Shown here piece after piece: positions 45,157 to 53,485 of a DNA stretch of 64,000 bases. Position 1 is the stretch's first letter. Every line of letters starts with the position of its first letter. The stretch comes from [Clostridium] citroniae WAL-17108 (lineage in GTDB: Bacteria > Bacillota > Clostridia > Lachnospirales > Lachnospiraceae): positions 242,496-306,495 of the forward strand of contig NZ_JH376426.1 in NCBI RefSeq assembly GCF_000233455.1, read 5' to 3'. Both the position numbers and the translations under genes were made by a program. Under the pieces are notes generated by a model. The model was not told where the DNA came from and ran no database searches. It worked only from the letters and a program-made list of their open reading frames with translations.

Positions 45157-46257
45157 TCACCCAAATATTTCCTCTGCCCGCCTCATGGCTGACTCAATTA
45201 CCTTGTCCATGTCATAATACTTATATTCTCCCAGACGGCCGCCAAACCATACATGTTCCTCCGCCTTTGCCAGCTGCTCATAGCGGCAGAACAGTTCCTG
45301 GTTTTTCTGGTCATTGACCGGATAATAGGGCTCCATCCCCTCCTGCCAGCTCACCGGATATTCCCTGGTTATAACAGTCTTTGGCTGGCTTCCGAACTCA
45401 AAGTGCTTGTGCTCGATCACCCTGGTATACGGTGTCTCCCTGTCTGTATAGTTGACAACAGCCACGCCCTGGTGGTTCTCCTCCTCCAGGACCTGGGATT
45501 CAAATCTCAGGCTGCGGTATTCCAGTTTCCCGAACCGGTAACCATAAAACGCGTCAATGGTTCCCGTATAGACTACGGTTTCGCCCAGACTGTCGTAATG
45601 CTCCCTGTTCTCCAGGTAATCCACTCCCGTCTCTATGTCACAGCCCTCGAACAGCTTTTCCATGATCACGTTATATCCGCCTATGGGGATTCCCTGGTAC
45701 AGGTCATTAAAATAATTGTTGTCATAGGTATACCGCACAGGAATGCGCTTGATGATAAAGGCCGGAAGCTCCCTGCAGTCCCTGCCCCACTGTTTTTCCG
45801 TATACCCCTTGATCAGTTTTTCGTACAGTTCCCGTCCAACCAGGCTGATCGCCTGCTCCTCCAGGTTCCTGGGCTCTTCTTTTATCTCAGCCCTCTGCTT
45901 CTCAATGACGGCCTTTGCCTCATCCGGCGTGGAAATGCCCCACATCTTGCTGAATGTATTCATATTAAAGGGCATGTTATACATCTCCCCCTTAAAATTA
46001 GCCACCGGGCTGTTGGTATAGCGGTTAAACTCCGCAAGGCTGTTCACAAACTCCCACACCTTTTTATTGCTGGTATGGAATATATGGGCGCCATACTTAT
46101 GAACATGGATTCCCTCCACATCCTCACAATATATATTTCCCCCAATATGGTCCCGTTTCTCCAGAACCAGGCATGTCTTTTTGTTCTTTCTTGCATACCA
46201 GGCAAATACTCCTGCGTATAGCCCGCTGCCAACCAACACATAATCATAATGTTTCAT
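45157..46257 (-). CDS. glf: UDP-galactopyranose mutase
   Basis: FAD enzyme of 366 residues that interconverts UDP-galactopyranose and UDP-galactofuranose, so the glycan should contain Galf. The N-terminal FAD-binding VGSGLYAGVFAW and ekRDHIGGN are present, together with the substrate segment RVIEHKHFEFG and the C-terminal GRLGEYKYYDMDKV. GAGGAGGAGAG lies upstream of the ATG. It is the first gene of the minus-strand operon. Confidence 0.96.
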   Translation of the reverse strand: MKHYDYVLVGSGLYAGVFAWYARKNKKTCLVLEKRDHIGGNIYCEDVEGIHVHKYGAHIFHTSNKKVWEFVNSLAEFNRYTNSPVANFKGEMYNMPFNMNTFSKMWGISTPDEAKAVIEKQRAEIKEEPRNLEEQAISLVGRELYEKLIKGYTEKQWGRDCRELPAFIIKRIPVRYTYDNNYFNDLYQGIPIGGYNVIMEKLFEGCDIETGVDYLENREHYDSLGETVVYTGTIDAFYGYRFGKLEYRSLRFESQVLEEENHQGVAVVNYTDRETPYTRVIEHKHFEFGSQPKTVITREYPVSWQEGMEPYYPVNDQKNQELFCRYEQLAKAEEHVWFGGRLGEYKYYDMDKVIESAMRRAEEIFG

Positions 46258-46272
46258 TCCGGATCTCTCCTC

Positions 46273-46323
46273 CTCGTTATGAGCACTTGGAGACCGTATT
46301 TTGGTCTCCTACGTGCGATACAT
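46273..46323. repeat. 51-nt hairpin repeat, copy 1
   Basis: It contains GGAGACC/GGTCTCC inside an outer GCAC/GTGC stem (46283-46316). A second copy is at 46368-46418 with one mismatch. Both lie in the transcribed leader of glf on the minus strand. Confidence 0.88.
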
Positions 46324-46367
46324 GTCACTGGCACTTAGTGAGGTTTCCCACGAACTTAGTGCAGTGG
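46324..46367. other. Hairpin between the two 51-nt repeats
   Basis: The 44-nt spacer itself folds: CACTG-GCACT-TAGT pairs with ACTT-AGTGC-AGTG. The leader therefore forms three consecutive hairpins. Confidence 0.6.
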
Positions 46368-46418
46368 CTCGTTATGAGCACTTAGAGACCGTATTTTGGT
46401 CTCCTACGTGCGATACAT
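46368..46418. repeat. 51-nt hairpin repeat, copy 2
   Basis: Same unit as 46273-46323, differing at one base in the inner stem (GAGACC instead of GGAGACC). Confidence 0.88.
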
Positions 46419-46441
46419 CTAAGCGTTTATTTGCTTTCACA

Positions 46442-46470
46442 ATTGTACTATGTTTTTACGGAAATGTAAA
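46442..46470 (-). promoter_or_regulatory. Promoter of the glf glycan operon
   Basis: Minus strand TTTACA (46465-46470), 17 nt and TACAAT (46442-46447). Transcription would give a leader of about 180 nt with three hairpins before glf. Confidence 0.7.
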
Positions 46471-46506
46471 TGAGGTTTGGGATTCGTACAGAAAGGAGAC
46501 ATTTTA

Positions 46507-48714
46507 ATGAAAAAAAGAAATCATTCCTCTGTCTGGACCGCGGTCGCGGTCGCCATGGCCCTGGCTGTCATCAGCTATTACCCTGAAAACCACGGGGGAT
46601 CCGGTCCTTCCCATGGGGAAAAAGCCCCGGACTCTTCCCCTGACTTCCCTGCACATGACGCTTCCACCCCGGACTCCTCCACCCCGGACTCCTCCGCCCC
46701 GGACTCCATCCGCGCCTCAGAAGCAGCCGCACCGCCCAGGGCCAGTACGGTCCCGTCTTACGCTGATGATTTTTACAGCGCGGTAAACCGCCGGACTCTG
46801 GAGGAGTGGACGATTCCGGCAGACCAGCCTGAGATAAGCTGGTTCCGGGTATCCCGGGAGGACAGTTATGAAAAGGTCAACAAAATCATCCAACAGGTTT
46901 CCTCCCTGGAATCCCCCCTGGAGAATACCCGGGAGAACGCCCGGGAAGGCGCCTTGGGGAATAGTCAGGAACGTCCCCGGGAAAGCAGGGATATGTATAA
47001 TATCCGTGCCCTGAACCTGACCGGACTGGATAAGGAAGCCAGGGACAAGGGAGGTTACGGCCAGGCGGCCGGAGCATTTCTTAAGGAGGTGGACGGAGCC
47101 GGGACACTGGACCAGCTGTTAAGATCCTGCCTCCAGTTCCACAAGGATTACGGATATTACAGCCTGATAGGAATTGAGTATGAAGGGGACAGCCAGGACT
47201 CCTCGGTCAAAGCAGCCTACGTGTGCCCGCCGGACAAGGGGCTTACAAGGGAAATATGGTTTTCAGAGGATGACTCCAACAAGAAACGTGTGGAGGAATA
47301 TATAAAATATCTCACCACACTCCAGGAAATAAACGGAGCAAGTCATCAGGAGGCAGTGGAAACCGTGGCGCAGGTGACTGCAATGATGAAGGATCTGGCA
47401 TCCTCGTCCCTGACTATACAGGAGGCCTATGATTCGTCTAAGACCTACAATGTGTATACAGCAAAGGATGCGGCTGCTATTTATTCCGGCGCACTTCCCT
47501 TTTCCCTCCTGGAAGATGTCTACGGCGTTCAGCAGACTGAAAAAACCATCATACCGGAGCCCGACCTGTGCCGTAAGTTGGGCCAATACCTTTCAGAGGA
47601 ACATCTTCCTCTCTTGAAACGTTATGTAAAGACATGCCTGTATTCGGACCTGTCCCGGATCGCAGGCACAAAGTCCCTGGATGCGGCCCAGGTATATGAG
47701 ACATCCGCCAACGGCATTGAACAGAAAAAATCATTTGACAGGACCGTATCCGAATCCGTCCAGCAGTTTTTGGGATATCAGTGCGGCAGGATATACTGCC
47801 AAAACTATTTTGACGAGAGTGCCAAACAGGATGTGACCGCTATGATCCAAAAAATCATAAGGGTATATGACCAGCGGCTTGCATCAATGGACTGGATGAG
47901 CGGGTCCACACGGCAGGAAGCCCGGAAAAAGCTGGCTAACCTGACCATAAAGGTGGGCTATCCGGATCAATGGCCCCAGGACAGATATGAACTGGAATTA
48001 ACTCCCCCCGATCAGGGCGGGCTCTATATAGATAATATCCTGTCCCTAAAAAAAGCGGAACAGGATTTCAGGTTTGAGACCAGACACGATCCCGTGGACA
48101 GAGGCGAATGGGGGATGACTCCCCAGACCGTCAATGCCTATTATAACCCCGGGAACAATGAAATCGTATTCCCGGCAGCCATCCTGCAGGCCCCCTTCTA
48201 CTCTGCCAATGGGAATCCGGTGGCCAATCTCGGCGGCATCGGAACCGTGATCGGGCACGAGATCACCCATGCCTTTGACACTACCGGCTCCCAGTATGAT
48301 GAAAAGGGAAACCTGCGGGACTGGTGGACTGATGAGGACCGACAGCATTTTAAGGAGCTGGGCCAAAAAGTCATAGATTACTACAGCTTGATGGAGGTCA
48401 ATGGGATACCGGTCAACGGCAGTCTCAGCGCCACGGAAAACATTGCTGATCTCGGGGCTGTCTCCTGCCTGACGGAGATTGCCAAAAAGGAAGGCTATGA
48501 CCTGAAAGAGCTATACAAAGCCTACGCCTCTGTGTGGGCCAGCAAATACAGGGATGAATACCTGTCCTATATCATGTCCAATGATGTCCATGCCCCCGGG
48601 ATCATACGTGTCAATGGGGTTCTGTCCGCAACCGATGGCTTCTATACTGCCTTTGACATAAAAGAGGGGGACGGCATGTATCGGAAGCCGGAAGACCGGC
48701 CTAAAATATGGTAG
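46507..48714 (+). CDS. Secreted M13-family zinc metallopeptidase
   Basis: Protein of 735 residues. One N-terminal hydrophobic segment (about 10-24) exports or anchors it; a serine/proline/aspartate spacer (TPDSS repeats) follows. The neprilysin-type catalytic site is complete: HEITH with His584, Glu585 and His588, and third ligand Glu644 in ENIADLGA with Asp648. Members cleave short peptides outside the cell. The family usually has ENIADNGG; the Leu-Gly-Ala variant here is a mild difference. The start at 46507 has AAAGGAG upstream. Confidence 0.92.
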   Translation: MKKRNHSSVWTAVAVAMALAVISYYPENHGGSGPSHGEKAPDSSPDFPAHDASTPDSSTPDSSAPDSIRASEAAAPPRASTVPSYADDFYSAVNRRTLEEWTIPADQPEISWFRVSREDSYEKVNKIIQQVSSLESPLENTRENAREGALGNSQERPRESRDMYNIRALNLTGLDKEARDKGGYGQAAGAFLKEVDGAGTLDQLLRSCLQFHKDYGYYSLIGIEYEGDSQDSSVKAAYVCPPDKGLTREIWFSEDDSNKKRVEEYIKYLTTLQEINGASHQEAVETVAQVTAMMKDLASSSLTIQEAYDSSKTYNVYTAKDAAAIYSGALPFSLLEDVYGVQQTEKTIIPEPDLCRKLGQYLSEEHLPLLKRYVKTCLYSDLSRIAGTKSLDAAQVYETSANGIEQKKSFDRTVSESVQQFLGYQCGRIYCQNYFDESAKQDVTAMIQKIIRVYDQRLASMDWMSGSTRQEARKKLANLTIKVGYPDQWPQDRYELELTPPDQGGLYIDNILSLKKAEQDFRFETRHDPVDRGEWGMTPQTVNAYYNPGNNEIVFPAAILQAPFYSANGNPVANLGGIGTVIGHEITHAFDTTGSQYDEKGNLRDWWTDEDRQHFKELGQKVIDYYSLMEVNGIPVNGSLSATENIADLGAVSCLTEIAKKEGYDLKELYKAYASVWASKYRDEYLSYIMSNDVHAPGIIRVNGVLSATDGFYTAFDIKEGDGMYRKPEDRPKIW

Positions 48715-48732
48715 GGACAGACGGATTTACCG

Positions 48733-50430
48733 TTACCCGCACGAACTGTCTCCTCCTGTCCTGTTCCGTATATACACCCGGCTTTCATAGGGACGCAGAC
48801 TCCTTAACCAGGATTTCCCCACACCATCATCTCCTAACCCGGCTCCATCCTCATCCTCATAATTTCCAATGAGCAGCTTCCACCCCCACAGGCCAAAGGG
48901 CTCAGGAAGCGCAGCAGCCGTACTCCCCATATTATTCCAGACCATCAGCTCATTTTCCTCATCACTTCGCCTGTATGCCAGGATCCGGGGATGGCTGCGG
49001 TGAAGGAACTCAATGTCCCCTTCCTGGATCACACCATATTCTTTTCTCAGGGATATGAGGCGCTTATAATAATGGAAAATGGAATCAGGATCCTTTTTTT
49101 CATCCTCCACATTGATATAAGTATGGTTCTCAGGTATCCCGATCCATGGCCGGGCATCGGAAAAACCGGCATACCGGCTGCCGTCCCACTGCATGGGGGT
49201 GCGGCTGTTATCCCTGGAGCGGTTCTGGATGACGTAAAGCGCCTCCTTGGCAGTGCAGCCCTGTTCCTGGAGGATCTGATAATAGTTGGTGCTTTCCACA
49301 TCCCTGTACTGGGAAATGCTTTCAAAGCAGGGATTGGTCATTCCCAGCTCCTCCCCCTGGTACACATAGGGCGTTCCGCGGAACATATGGATCACGGTTG
49401 CCAGCATTTTGCCGGATTCCTTCCAGTAACGCCTGTCATCCCCAAAGCGGGAGATGGCCCTGGGCTGGTCATGATTGCACCAGAATACCGCATTCCACCC
49501 GCCTCCTTTTGCCATATCCTCCTGCCATACCATAAACAGACGCTTCAGTTCCGCCATATCAGGCTCCATCAACTTCCATTTATCACCACCTCTGTAATCC
49601 ACTTTCAGGTGATGGAAATTAAAACACATGGAAAGCTCTCTGTTTTCCGGGCAGCTGTAACGGATGCAGTTGTCCAGAGAAGTGGAGGACATTTCCCCCA
49701 CCGTGACCATAGCATCAATCCCCGTGTTTCTTGTAAGTTCCTGAAGGTATTCATGGACATGGGGACCATCGGTATAAAAGCGGCGTCCATCTCCCTCATA
49801 GTCATCCTCCAGCAGTGGAGGCTTGGATATCAGGTTCACTACATCAAACCGGAATCCCCTGACTCCCTTTTCCTTCCAGAAAAGGACCACCTTCTCAAGC
49901 TCCCTGCGCACCTTTGGATTATCCCAGTTCAGGTCGGCCTGTGTTACATCAAAGAGGTGGAGGTACCATTTCTTCAGATGGGGCACATATTCCCATGCAC
50001 TGCCTCCAAATTTGGACTGCCAGTTGGTGGGAGGGTTCTCCGGCTCCCCGTCCCGGAATATATAATAGTCCATATAAGCCGGGTCCCCCTCCAGGGCCTT
50101 CTTAAACCAGGCATGTTCCGTGGATGTATGGTTAAATACCATATCAAACATACAGCCGATCTCCCGCTTTCCGGCCTGGGCGATCAGTTCCTCCACATCC
50201 TCCATGGTGCCGAACATAGGATCCACGGACAGATAGTCCGCCACATCATATCCATTGTCATTCTGGGGGGATTTGAAAAAGGGTGTAAGCCATATATAAT
50301 CAATTCCCAGCTCCCTGAGATAATCCAGACGCCGGATCACTCCCCTTATATCACCCTGCCCGCTTCCGCTGGAATCCTGAAATGATCTTGTATATATCTG
50401 ATAGATGGTACTGCTCTTAAAATCCCGCAT
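48733..50430 (-). CDS. treC: Trehalose-6-phosphate hydrolase (GH13)
   Basis: Protein of 565 residues that splits trehalose 6-phosphate into glucose and glucose 6-phosphate. GH13 regions visible: DMVFNHTS, GFRFDVVNLI (nucleophile Asp), TVGEMSST (acid/base Glu) and WCNHDQPR (transition-state Asp). The segment NWQSKFGGSAWEY is typical of TreC/TreA and oligo-1,6-glucosidases. The trehalose PTS gene 20 nt upstream settles the choice between them. It shares the TreR-type promoter. Confidence 0.92.
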   Translation of the reverse strand: MRDFKSSTIYQIYTRSFQDSSGSGQGDIRGVIRRLDYLRELGIDYIWLTPFFKSPQNDNGYDVADYLSVDPMFGTMEDVEELIAQAGKREIGCMFDMVFNHTSTEHAWFKKALEGDPAYMDYYIFRDGEPENPPTNWQSKFGGSAWEYVPHLKKWYLHLFDVTQADLNWDNPKVRRELEKVVLFWKEKGVRGFRFDVVNLISKPPLLEDDYEGDGRRFYTDGPHVHEYLQELTRNTGIDAMVTVGEMSSTSLDNCIRYSCPENRELSMCFNFHHLKVDYRGGDKWKLMEPDMAELKRLFMVWQEDMAKGGGWNAVFWCNHDQPRAISRFGDDRRYWKESGKMLATVIHMFRGTPYVYQGEELGMTNPCFESISQYRDVESTNYYQILQEQGCTAKEALYVIQNRSRDNSRTPMQWDGSRYAGFSDARPWIGIPENHTYINVEDEKKDPDSIFHYYKRLISLRKEYGVIQEGDIEFLHRSHPRILAYRRSDEENELMVWNNMGSTAAALPEPFGLWGWKLLIGNYEDEDGAGLGDDGVGKSWLRSLRPYESRVYIRNRTGGDSSCG

Positions 50431-50450
50431 TATGATCCTCCTTTATTGTC

Positions 50451-52373
50451 TCACTTAAGCACTGCCACCGCATCGGCCCCCGCGCTGGCGAGGAAACCGA
50501 ATTTCCATTCTATGCTGGCCGTATTTCCCGGGTTGGTCACAACCATAATAACCATATCGGGGTGGCCCGCCTTGCGGATCCGTTCCCTGCTGAAGCGGAT
50601 CAGCTGATCTCCCGCATTCACCCGGTCCCCCGGTTTAACCAGGGCCTCAAACCCTTCCCCATTCATGTCCACTGTATCCAGACCAATATGGAGCAGCACC
50701 TCCATTCCATTATCCAGTACCAGACCGCAGGCATGAAGGCTTCCATCCATGACCACTGCAACCGTACCGTTTGCCGGCGCTCTCAGCACTTCATCCTCAG
50801 GTTCAATGGCAATGCCGTCCCCCAGGGCTTTGGATGCGAACACCTGGTCCGGCACCTCCTCCATGGGAATGACCCGGCCGGAAACATATGCTGTCAGCTG
50901 TTCTACAGCCACATCCCCTGTCCGTTCCTCCCTTTCGCCGTCAGACTTTCCCTCTGTTCCAATTCCCCTGCGCTTTCCAATAATAAATGTCAGACCAAAG
51001 GGAATTACGATCACTACGGCCATTGCAATTACAAAGATCCCCATGTATTGAGGCTGTATGGACAGGATTCCGGGAATACCGCCCACTCCGATGGCATTAG
51101 CCTTTACACCGGACATTACGGAAAGCGCTGCCGCCACCGCGGATCCGGCCATACCGCAGATAAAGGGGAATCCATACTTTAAGTTCACGCCAAACATGGC
51201 CGGCTCCGTAACGCCCAGATAACAGGAGATGCAGGCCGGTACAGATACTTCCTTTGCCTTTGCATCCCTTTTTTGCAGGCAGATCATAGCCAGAACCGCG
51301 GAGCCCTGGGCAATATTGGAAAGGGCGATCATAGGCCACAGGGTGGTTCCCCCAAAATCAGCGATCAGCTGCAGATCGATCGCATTGCTCATATGGTGAA
51401 GGCCGGTGATGACAAGGGGCGCATAAAAGAATCCGAACACTGCCGCAAACACTCCTTTAAAGGAGGATGTAAGGCCTGCATTCACCAGGTCTGAGATCAC
51501 GGCTCCCGCCTTCCAGCCAATGGGTCCCAGGATTCCATGGGCCACGATCACGGATAAGATCAGGGAACAGAAGGGAACCACGATCATGGATATCACGGAC
51601 GGACAGATCTTTCGGAAAAACCGCTCCAGATAGACCAGTGTAAATCCTGCCAGCACTGCGGGCAGCACCTGTGCCTGATATCCGATCATATCCACCTGCA
51701 TGAACCCAAAATTCCACTTGGGTATCTCAGCCGCGGCCGTTGAAGCCACACTGTAGGCATTAAGAAGCTGGGGCGAGACCAGTGTAATGCCCAGCACGAT
51801 CCCCAGTGCCTGGGTAGTCCCCATCTTCTTTGTGATAGACCATACAATACATACAGGCAGGAAATGGAACACAGCCTCGCCGATCAGCCACAGAAAGCTG
51901 TTCATGCCTGCCCAGAACACGGATACCTGGGTCAAGGTCTTGGTCCCCCCGTCAAACAGGGCGATCTCCCCAATGATATTGCGGAAGCCCAGGATCAGAC
52001 CTCCCACTATGATAGCCGGGATCAGGGGGGCAAATATCTCCGCCAGGCTGCTCATGATCCTCTGAAGCATGTTCTGGTTCTGTTTGGCCGCCTTTTTCAC
52101 CGCATCCTTGGACACGCCTTCAATCCCTGCCACTGCCACAAAATCATTGTAAAATGTACTCACTTCATTGCCGATAATAACCTGGAACTGTCCCGCCTGT
52201 GTAAATGTGCCCTTGGCGGACGCCAGGGATTCAATGGCCCCTGTATCTGCCTTGGACGGATCATTGAGCACAAACCGCATCCGTGTAACACAGTGGGAAA
52301 CAGCCGCTATATTCTCCCGTCCTCCCACATACTCCAACAGCTTCTTAGAATCCTCGGTAAATCTCCCTGCCAT
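50451..52373 (-). CDS. treP: Trehalose PTS permease EIIBCA
   Basis: Protein of 640 residues: EIIB at about 1-90 with the phospho-Cys28 (SHCVTRMRF), a ten-helix EIIC at about 105-460, and EIIA at about 490-640 with His562 in LLHIGLDTVDMNGEGFE. It imports and phosphorylates trehalose. The presence of its own EIIA makes it independent of a separate glucose EIIA. GAGGAGG lies 5 nt before the ATG at 52373. Beta-glucoside-type PTSs share this layout; pairing with TreC favours trehalose. Confidence 0.9.
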   Translation of the reverse strand: MAGRFTEDSKKLLEYVGGRENIAAVSHCVTRMRFVLNDPSKADTGAIESLASAKGTFTQAGQFQVIIGNEVSTFYNDFVAVAGIEGVSKDAVKKAAKQNQNMLQRIMSSLAEIFAPLIPAIIVGGLILGFRNIIGEIALFDGGTKTLTQVSVFWAGMNSFLWLIGEAVFHFLPVCIVWSITKKMGTTQALGIVLGITLVSPQLLNAYSVASTAAAEIPKWNFGFMQVDMIGYQAQVLPAVLAGFTLVYLERFFRKICPSVISMIVVPFCSLILSVIVAHGILGPIGWKAGAVISDLVNAGLTSSFKGVFAAVFGFFYAPLVITGLHHMSNAIDLQLIADFGGTTLWPMIALSNIAQGSAVLAMICLQKRDAKAKEVSVPACISCYLGVTEPAMFGVNLKYGFPFICGMAGSAVAAALSVMSGVKANAIGVGGIPGILSIQPQYMGIFVIAMAVVIVIPFGLTFIIGKRRGIGTEGKSDGEREERTGDVAVEQLTAYVSGRVIPMEEVPDQVFASKALGDGIAIEPEDEVLRAPANGTVAVVMDGSLHACGLVLDNGMEVLLHIGLDTVDMNGEGFEALVKPGDRVNAGDQLIRFSRERIRKAGHPDMVIMVVTNPGNTASIEWKFGFLASAGADAVAVLK

Positions 52374-52466
52374 AATTACCTCCTCAGACTGAAACATCTC
52401 ACTTTAACCTGTTTCTTTGCGATCATCTGTTCATTTTAAACTGCCTCTTAGCACATCATCGCCCGC

Positions 52467-52482
52467 ACTTGTTTAGACAAGT
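52467..52482. promoter_or_regulatory. TreR-type operator 1
   Basis: ACTTGTTTAGACAAGT, a near-perfect palindrome placed just after the -10 of the treP promoter. It matches the GntR-family TreR pattern ACTTGTATATACAAGT in its arms. Its centre is 35 bp from operator 2. Confidence 0.8.
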
Positions 52483-52495
52483 ATTTTATGATATG

Positions 52496-52524
52496 ATTAT
52501 ATCTTGTTTAAACAAGTTTGTCAA
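52496..52524 (-). promoter_or_regulatory. Consensus promoter of treP-treC
   Basis: Minus strand TTGACA (52519-52524), 17-nt spacer and TATAAT (52496-52501): full consensus. Operator 2 fills the spacer, so repression by steric block is expected. Confidence 0.93.
52503..52516. promoter_or_regulatory. TreR-type operator 2
   Basis: Perfect palindrome CTTGTTTAAACAAG between the -35 and -10 elements. No treR gene is in the window. Confidence 0.82.
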
Positions 52525-52532
52525 GAGCAAAA

Positions 52533-52562
52533 ATAAAACTCCCACAATAAATGTGAGAGTTT
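52533..52562 (-). terminator. Terminator of the ABC/YetA operon
   Basis: Minus strand AACTCTCACA pairs with TGTGGGAGTT and is followed by TTATTTTT. It lies right after the metallo-hydrolase stop and separates this operon from the trehalose promoter. Confidence 0.85.
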
Positions 52563-52568
52563 CCAGTA

Positions 52569-53435
52569 TTAAACTTTTTCCACAATCAATCGCTGTCCCA
52601 ATTTCATGATTTCATATTTGCGCCCCGGATACAGTTCTTCCATATAAAAGGCAAATAAAAGCGGATTCTCTGTGTTTCCCTCAACCATATCATAGTGAAG
52701 GGGCACCACTAAGTCAACCCCGGCCTCTGCTGCCAGATAGGCGGCATCCCGGCCATCCATATTTCCTACGATCCCTCTGCCGCGTCTCTCTAAATCCGTG
52801 CCATTGACAGGAAGGAAAGCGGCGGTGATCGGCCCTTTGTTTTTGATATCTGTGAGAAGCCTTTCTGTTAACATAGTATCCCCGGAATGATATATCCTAA
52901 TACCACCCAAGTCCAGGAAATAGCCAAGATAACACTGGTTGCCTGACGTATCCGTCTCATAGGATTCATGGGCTGCCCCCACTGGAAGAAGCTGGATCTC
53001 CTCTGTTAACGATACAGGCTCAAACTCCTTTGCCCCCACAATTGCATGTTCAGGAATCCCGGAGCACTCCAGCACTTTTGTCACCGGATAAGGGACCACT
53101 ACCCTCATATGCCTGTTATTTTCCCACATAGGTTTCAGTGTGTCTGCATTCATGTGGTCCGCATGGTTATGGGAACAGATGACCCAATCCACCCGATCCA
53201 CCATTTGGCCGGTGTACGGCGGAGGATAAAGCCTCCTGCTGATTCCATCCGGCCTGAACAGATCATTCAGGACCGGATCAATATATATAATTGTTCCCTT
53301 CCATTTAATAACCAGACCCATCTGTCCAATATACCATATGGCCGCCATATGATCGGGATATTCTGTCTCTTTGATCTGATCCAACAGCTTTCTCCCTGAA
53401 AGATACCACTTATTTCCCACAATGTTCCTTTCCAC
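52569..53435 (-). CDS. Metallo-beta-lactamase-fold hydrolase, UlaG-like
   Basis: Protein of 288 residues with the metal motif SHNHADHMNADTLK, YHSGDT and a late HYDMVEGN. The overall sequence resembles UlaG, the L-ascorbate 6-phosphate lactonase. It is the last gene of the sugar-import operon, 50 nt after the binding protein. A lactone or cyclic ester from uronic acid breakdown would be a reasonable substrate, but this is not shown. Confidence 0.85.
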   Translation of the reverse strand: MERNIVGNKWYLSGRKLLDQIKETEYPDHMAAIWYIGQMGLVIKWKGTIIYIDPVLNDLFRPDGISRRLYPPPYTGQMVDRVDWVICSHNHADHMNADTLKPMWENNRHMRVVVPYPVTKVLECSGIPEHAIVGAKEFEPVSLTEEIQLLPVGAAHESYETDTSGNQCYLGYFLDLGGIRIYHSGDTMLTERLLTDIKNKGPITAAFLPVNGTDLERRGRGIVGNMDGRDAAYLAAEAGVDLVVPLHYDMVEGNTENPLLFAFYMEELYPGRKYEIMKLGQRLIVEKV

Positions 53436-53485
53436 ACAGTTCAGGGGAGCCGGTCTTTCCGCTGCTCCCGCCCCCCTGCTCCATG

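Noticed and set aside
46273-46418. Possible CRISPR array
   Set aside because: Only two 51-nt copies, the unit is a hairpin and there is no cas gene; the spacer is itself palindromic.
48991-50385. 464-codon plus-strand reading frame
   Set aside because: Antisense to treC, which has all GH13 motifs; the frame has none.
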